Positions 6,144 to 9,092 of a DNA stretch of 9,092 bases are shown here, piece after piece. The notes under the pieces were generated by a model. The model was given only the letters and a program-made list of their open reading frames with translations, was not told the DNA's origin and did not search any database. The position numbers and the translations under genes were made by a program. The DNA lies in contig CAMINA010000044.1 in NCBI GenBank assembly GCA_946221825.1, positions 1 to 9,092 of the forward strand, written 5' to 3'. Source of the stretch: an uncultured Nesterenkonia sp. (lineage in GTDB: Bacteria; Actinomycetota; Actinomycetes; Actinomycetales; Micrococcaceae). Within the stretch, counting starts at the first letter, position 1; each line of letters starts with the position of its first letter.

Positions 6144-7128
6144 CGTGGGCCAGCAGGTTCGCCGAGGCCTGGTCGAGCACCAGGTCGGTGACCAGACCGG
6201 CGGCGAGCACTCCGCGCAGCGCTGCGACCTTATGCGGACCGTTGACCACGCAGACCCGGCGCGGGATGCGGATGAGTTCATCCGGCCGCATCCCGGAGCA
6301 TCGGCTGTTCAGCTCGATGGTGCGCCAGGAGCCGTCACCTCGCAGGAAGACGGTGCAGACATCACCCACCACCTCTTCCTCGGCCAGCTGGTTGAGGTCA
6401 TCACGGCTGAGGTAGCCGTCGGCATAGACCTGGGAGGGCCGCCCATCGGCGAAGGCGCCCACTCCGAACACCGCCAGTGAGGTGCGACGCTGAAGGTTGA
6501 GCACGCGGGAGGTGGAGCGCTCGCGCCAGAGCATCTGTTTGGTCTGCTCGTAGTCGAAGATGGCCGGGACGGCGAAGAGATGCGGGCGTCCTCCGTAGGC
6601 CTCGGCGAAGCGTTCCACCACTCCCATGCCCAGGCCGGTTCCGGTCGCGTCGGCGGCCACCGGCTGGGAGTTCACCGAGCCGTTGAGCTGGACCACCTGG
6701 ACTCCCGGGACGCTGCGTTCGGGCAGCAGCTCGGCCACTGCGGTCATCGTGGCGCCCCAAGCCGCTCCGATGACGGTACCCGGTTCCACCAGCGCGTCGA
6801 TCACCCCGGCGCCGAGCCTGGCGACGGCGTCCTGGGGCGGGGTCCTGCGCTCACCGGTATGAGCGACATAGGCGGTGACCCCATACTGCTCCGCGATGCG
6901 GTGCTCGAGCGCACTGGGGCGGTCGGTGGGCGGATGCAGGGTGATCCGCACGATCCCCTGCTCCCGGGCGTCGGTCAGCAGGCGGGAGACGGTGGAGCGG
7001 GAGATCTCCAGCTCGTGAGCGATGTGCTGCATCGTGCGGTTCTCGCTGTAGTACATCTGTGCAGCGATGTACTCGAGCTTCTCCCGATAGGAACCTCTCA
7101 TAGTGGCCAGTCTGCCGCACGATTGCAC
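6136..7128 (-). CDS. SorC/DeoR-family sugar-binding transcriptional regulator
   Basis: 330 residues from the GTG at 7128, or 321 from an ATG at 7101. A helix-turn-helix at about residues 29-54 (TMQHIAHELEISRSTVSRLL) precedes a SorC-type effector-binding domain (PGTVIGAAWGATM, LNGSVNS, FAVPAIFD, VFGVGAFADG, LNSRCSGM) that runs to the C-terminus. Family members usually bind a phosphorylated sugar or polyol and control a neighbouring catabolic operon. Start choice: GGAG lies 9 nt before the GTG (7138-7141), while the ATG at 7101 has no visible ribosome-binding site, although homologues often begin near the MRGSYREKL segment. It is divergent from glpD across a short region with a palindrome, so control of glpD and of itself is the natural guess. 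It converges on nnaR with 9 bp between stops and probably has no part in nitrogen metabolism. The effector is unknown. Confidence 0.9.
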   Translation of the reverse strand: MQSCGRLATMRGSYREKLEYIAAQMYYSENRTMQHIAHELEISRSTVSRLLTDAREQGIVRITLHPPTDRPSALEHRIAEQYGVTAYVAHTGERRTPPQDAVARLGAGVIDALVEPGTVIGAAWGATMTAVAELLPERSVPGVQVVQLNGSVNSQPVAADATGTGLGMGVVERFAEAYGGRPHLFAVPAIFDYEQTKQMLWRERSTSRVLNLQRRTSLAVFGVGAFADGRPSQVYADGYLSRDDLNQLAEEEVVGDVCTVFLRGDGSWRTIELNSRCSGMRPDELIRIPRRVCVVNGPHKVAALRGVLAAGLVTDLVLDQASANLLAHGG

Positions 7129-7137
7129 ACATGTGCA
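7124..7137. promoter_or_regulatory. Palindromic operator candidate TGCACA-N2-TGTGCA
   Basis: A perfect 6-bp inverted repeat, TGCACA (7124-7129) and TGTGCA (7132-7137), has a 2-bp centre. Flanking GA/TC extends the symmetry with one mismatch per side. It lies between the divergent regulator and glpD, covering the proposed GTG start of the regulator and just upstream of the putative glpD -35. It is the only strong palindrome in this region and fits a dimeric or tetrameric SorC/DeoR protein. Binding is inferred. Confidence 0.55.
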
Positions 7138-7143
7138 CTCCCT

Positions 7144-7170
7144 TTGAGAAAAAGACCGCGCTGATATGTC
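7144..7170 (+). promoter_or_regulatory. Possible glpD promoter
   Basis: TTGAGA (7144-7149, four of six bases matching TTGACA in place and a fifth-position G) is followed after 15 bp by TATGTC (7165-7170), which is preceded by TGA as in an extended -10. Spacing is short and the -10 is poor, so this is tentative. It would leave a 5' leader of about 35-40 nt before the glpD start and place the palindrome at 7124-7137 directly upstream. Confidence 0.25.
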
Positions 7171-7202
7171 ATGGGGATCACACAGTCACACTCTCGAACG
7201 TC

Positions 7203-7206
7203 AGGA
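7203..7206 (+). promoter_or_regulatory. glpD ribosome-binding site (decides start)
   Basis: AGGA, within AGGACGG, lies 7 nt before the ATG at 7214. The in-frame ATG at 7166 has no such element and would add 16 residues (MSWGSHSHTLERQ...) unlike GlpD N-termini, so 7214 is preferred. Confidence 0.6.
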
Positions 7207-7213
7207 CGGCGCC

Positions 7214-9016
7214 ATGCACCCTTTGCCGATGAATTCCACCACCCGTCAGCAGGCCCTCGACGCCATGGCTGGGACGACGCCGGAGAACCCTCTGGACGTC
7301 CTGGTGGTCGGAGGAGGCGTGGTCGGTGCGGCCGCCGCGTTCGATGCTTCCACCCGTGGACTGCAGGTGGGTCTGGTCGAGGCCCGAGATCTGGCCCAGG
7401 GGACGTCCTCGCGCTCCTCCAAGCTGGTCCACGGAGGCCTGCGGTACCTGCAGATGCTGGACTTCAAGCTGGTGGCCGAGGCGCTGCGCGAGCGCAATCT
7501 GCTGATGACCCGCACGGCCCCGCACCTGGTCAAAGGCCTGCCCTTCGTCTTCCCCTTCGAGCATCGGCTCGCCGACCGGGCGTTCATCGGCTCCGGGGTC
7601 ACGCTCTATGACGGCCTCTCCACGGCCGCCTCGGCCCTGGGCAACGGGCTGAAGTCGGTCTTCAGCGGCGCCGGCCGCGCCCCGCTGCACCGCCATATGA
7701 GCCGCAAGGGTCTGCAGAAGCGGTTCGCCGGACTCGACCAAGACAAGTTCATCGGGGCCCTCGAGTACTTCGACGCGCAGGTCGACGACGCACGTCTGGT
7801 GATGACGCTGGCCCGCTCGGCCGCGAGCCTGGGTGCCCATGTGGCAGTCCGTACGGAGGTCACCGAATATCTCAGGAGCGATCGCGACGGCGAGGAGATC
7901 GTCGGTGTGGTGGTCCGGGATCGGGAGACCGGTGCGGAGCACAGGGTCTATGCCCGCGAGACCATCATGGCCGCCGGCGTCTGGACCGGGGATCAGGAGA
8001 AGCTGGCCCACGCGGAGGCGCAGGACGGCACCGGCCCGGCCCTGAAGGTGCTGGCCTCCAAGGGCATCCACATCACCGTTCCCAAGGACCGCATCCCGGC
8101 CCAGGGTCATGTCGGGGTGATCACCCAGACGGAGAAGTCCGTGCTGTTCATCATCCCGATGGGGGAGCACTGGTCGGTGGGCACCACGGACACCGCATGG
8201 CACGAGGCGGTCGATGTGCCGGCTCCGAACGCGTCGGATATCGACTATGTGCTCGAGCACGCCAACGCGGTGCTGCAGACTGATCTGACCCACGAGGACG
8301 TCATCGGCACCTGGGCCGGGCTGCGACCGCTGCTGCAGCCGGTCGACGCCGATGAGGCCAGCAGTTCGAAGGTCTCCCGGGAGCACACGGTGATGCGGAT
8401 GGCTCCGGGCCTGTCGGCAGTGGCCGGAGGCAAGCTCACCACTTACCGCTCCATGGCTCAGGATGCGGTGGACTTCGCCATCGCTGAGCACCACCGGGAC
8501 CGTGCCTCGCTCACCGAGCACCTGCCCCTGCTGGGTGCCCAGGGCTATGGCGAGTGGGCCGAACGCGCTGACGACATCGCCGCGGGCTACAACCTCTCTC
8601 CGAAGACGGTTCAGCGTCTGCTGGGACGCTACGGAAGTCTGCTGAGCGAGGTGCTGGAGCTGATCGATGAGCGGCCCGAGCTCGGCGAACCCGTTCCCGG
8701 CGCAGCCGGCTACCTGGGGGCCGAGTACGTCTACGCCGCCCGCTCGGAGGGCGCAGTCCACCTGGAGGATCTGCTGGAGCGCCGCACCCGCCTGTTCCAT
8801 GAGGTTCGGGACCGGGGTCTGGAGGCTTCGGAACATGTGGCTGCCCTGGTCGCTGCAGAGATCGGTTGGGACGAGGCGCAGATCGAGTATGAGCTCCGCG
8901 CCTACGCCAGCTACGTCGATGCTCACCGGGCGGCCGAGCGCGCCGCCACGGATGCCGAAGCGGCTGAGCTGATGGCGGCCGTGCTGCCTGCCCAGCAGGT
9001 CCTCGAGACCTCCTGA
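7214..9016 (+). CDS. glpD: Aerobic glycerol-3-phosphate dehydrogenase (FAD-dependent)
   Basis: 600 residues, within the normal range for actinobacterial GlpD. The enzyme oxidises sn-glycerol 3-phosphate to dihydroxyacetone phosphate, passing electrons through FAD to the membrane quinone pool; it is peripherally membrane-bound. The N-terminal Rossmann motif is VLVVGGGVVGAAAAFDA (29-45). The GlpD signature with the SSRSSKLVHGGLRYL segment is at 65-79, and the second signature GGKLTTYR is at 405-412. A C-terminal helical DAO_C domain follows, rich in A, E and R. Start at 7214 is chosen by the AGGA at 7203-7206; an upstream ATG at 7166 and a later ATG at 7229 are alternatives. No frameshift or missing motif is seen. 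It is divergent from the SorC/DeoR regulator, which probably controls it. glpF/glpK often lie nearby, but none falls inside the window. Confidence 0.96.
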   Translation: MHPLPMNSTTRQQALDAMAGTTPENPLDVLVVGGGVVGAAAAFDASTRGLQVGLVEARDLAQGTSSRSSKLVHGGLRYLQMLDFKLVAEALRERNLLMTRTAPHLVKGLPFVFPFEHRLADRAFIGSGVTLYDGLSTAASALGNGLKSVFSGAGRAPLHRHMSRKGLQKRFAGLDQDKFIGALEYFDAQVDDARLVMTLARSAASLGAHVAVRTEVTEYLRSDRDGEEIVGVVVRDRETGAEHRVYARETIMAAGVWTGDQEKLAHAEAQDGTGPALKVLASKGIHITVPKDRIPAQGHVGVITQTEKSVLFIIPMGEHWSVGTTDTAWHEAVDVPAPNASDIDYVLEHANAVLQTDLTHEDVIGTWAGLRPLLQPVDADEASSSKVSREHTVMRMAPGLSAVAGGKLTTYRSMAQDAVDFAIAEHHRDRASLTEHLPLLGAQGYGEWAERADDIAAGYNLSPKTVQRLLGRYGSLLSEVLELIDERPELGEPVPGAAGYLGAEYVYAARSEGAVHLEDLLERRTRLFHEVRDRGLEASEHVAALVAAEIGWDEAQIEYELRAYASYVDAHRAAERAATDAEAAELMAAVLPAQQVLETS

Positions 9017-9040
9017 CCCCCCCTCGGGGACAAAGATCCT

Positions 9041-9065
9041 CCGCGCGGGCAGGCGTCCCGCGGGG
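9041..9065. terminator. GC-rich hairpin after glpD, possible terminator
   Basis: CGCGGG (9044-9049) pairs with CCCGCG (9057-9062) around a 7-nt loop. Two more C-G pairs can form outside one G-G mismatch. It starts 28 bp after the glpD stop. No T-run follows, so termination is uncertain. The rest of 9017-9092 shows no gene or other signal. Confidence 0.4.
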
Positions 9066-9092
9066 CATACGACACTGCACTCTGCTCACACC

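Noticed and set aside
7178..7193. Direct repeat TCACAC and a 9-mer shared with the nirB upstream region (GTCACACTC), suggesting GlnR control of glpD
   Set aside because: The 11-bp phased boxes are absent around 7185, and a shared 9-mer between two such regions is easily due to chance.
7178..8926. 582-codon open frame antisense to glpD
   Set aside because: Same codon-bias artefact; no family features, and glpD on the opposite strand is complete.

Overview
The window is high-GC DNA with almost no non-coding space, GTG as well as ATG starts, ATGA/TGATG stop-start overlaps and two apparently leaderless promoters. Together with the gene families this points to an Actinomycetota chromosome. The GlpD, SorC and HemD-regulator sequences look like Micrococcales (for example a Micrococcaceae relative), but I cannot fix the genus from the sequence alone. 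I see no mobile element, tRNA, rRNA or CRISPR array.

Left and centre (1-6126) form a nitrite-assimilation island. Two operons diverge from a 160-bp regulatory region (1091-1250). Leftward run nirD (NADH-nitrite reductase small subunit) and cbiX/sirB (sirohydrochlorin ferrochelatase, cut by the window edge). Rightward run nirB (large subunit, sirohaem/Fe-S/FAD), cobA (uroporphyrinogen-III C-methyltransferase) and a HemD-OmpR fusion regulator matching NnaR. The rightward genes are joined by two 4-bp ATGA overlaps. The island therefore encodes the enzyme that reduces nitrite to ammonium, two of the three steps that make its sirohaem cofactor from uroporphyrinogen III (methylation and iron insertion), and a regulator. 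The middle step, precorrin-2 dehydrogenation, is not in the window.

The most informative non-coding signal is a four-box motif at 1191-1228, GTCAC-N6-TTTAC-N6-GATAC-N6-GAAAC. It has the exact 11-bp phasing of the actinobacterial nitrogen regulator GlnR. It sits just upstream of a TAGTGT -10 element lying 6 nt before the nirB ATG. A GlnR site in front of an operon that ends with NnaR, a known GlnR partner in Streptomyces, suggests a nitrogen-limitation circuit with feed-forward or autoregulatory wiring.

Right part (6136-9016) is a separate carbon module. A SorC/DeoR-type sugar-phosphate-sensing regulator, convergent with nnaR, is divergent from glpD (FAD-dependent glycerol-3-phosphate dehydrogenase). 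Between them lies a perfect TGCACA-N2-TGTGCA palindrome that is a good operator candidate. The last 76 bp hold no gene that I can see, only a GC-rich hairpin.
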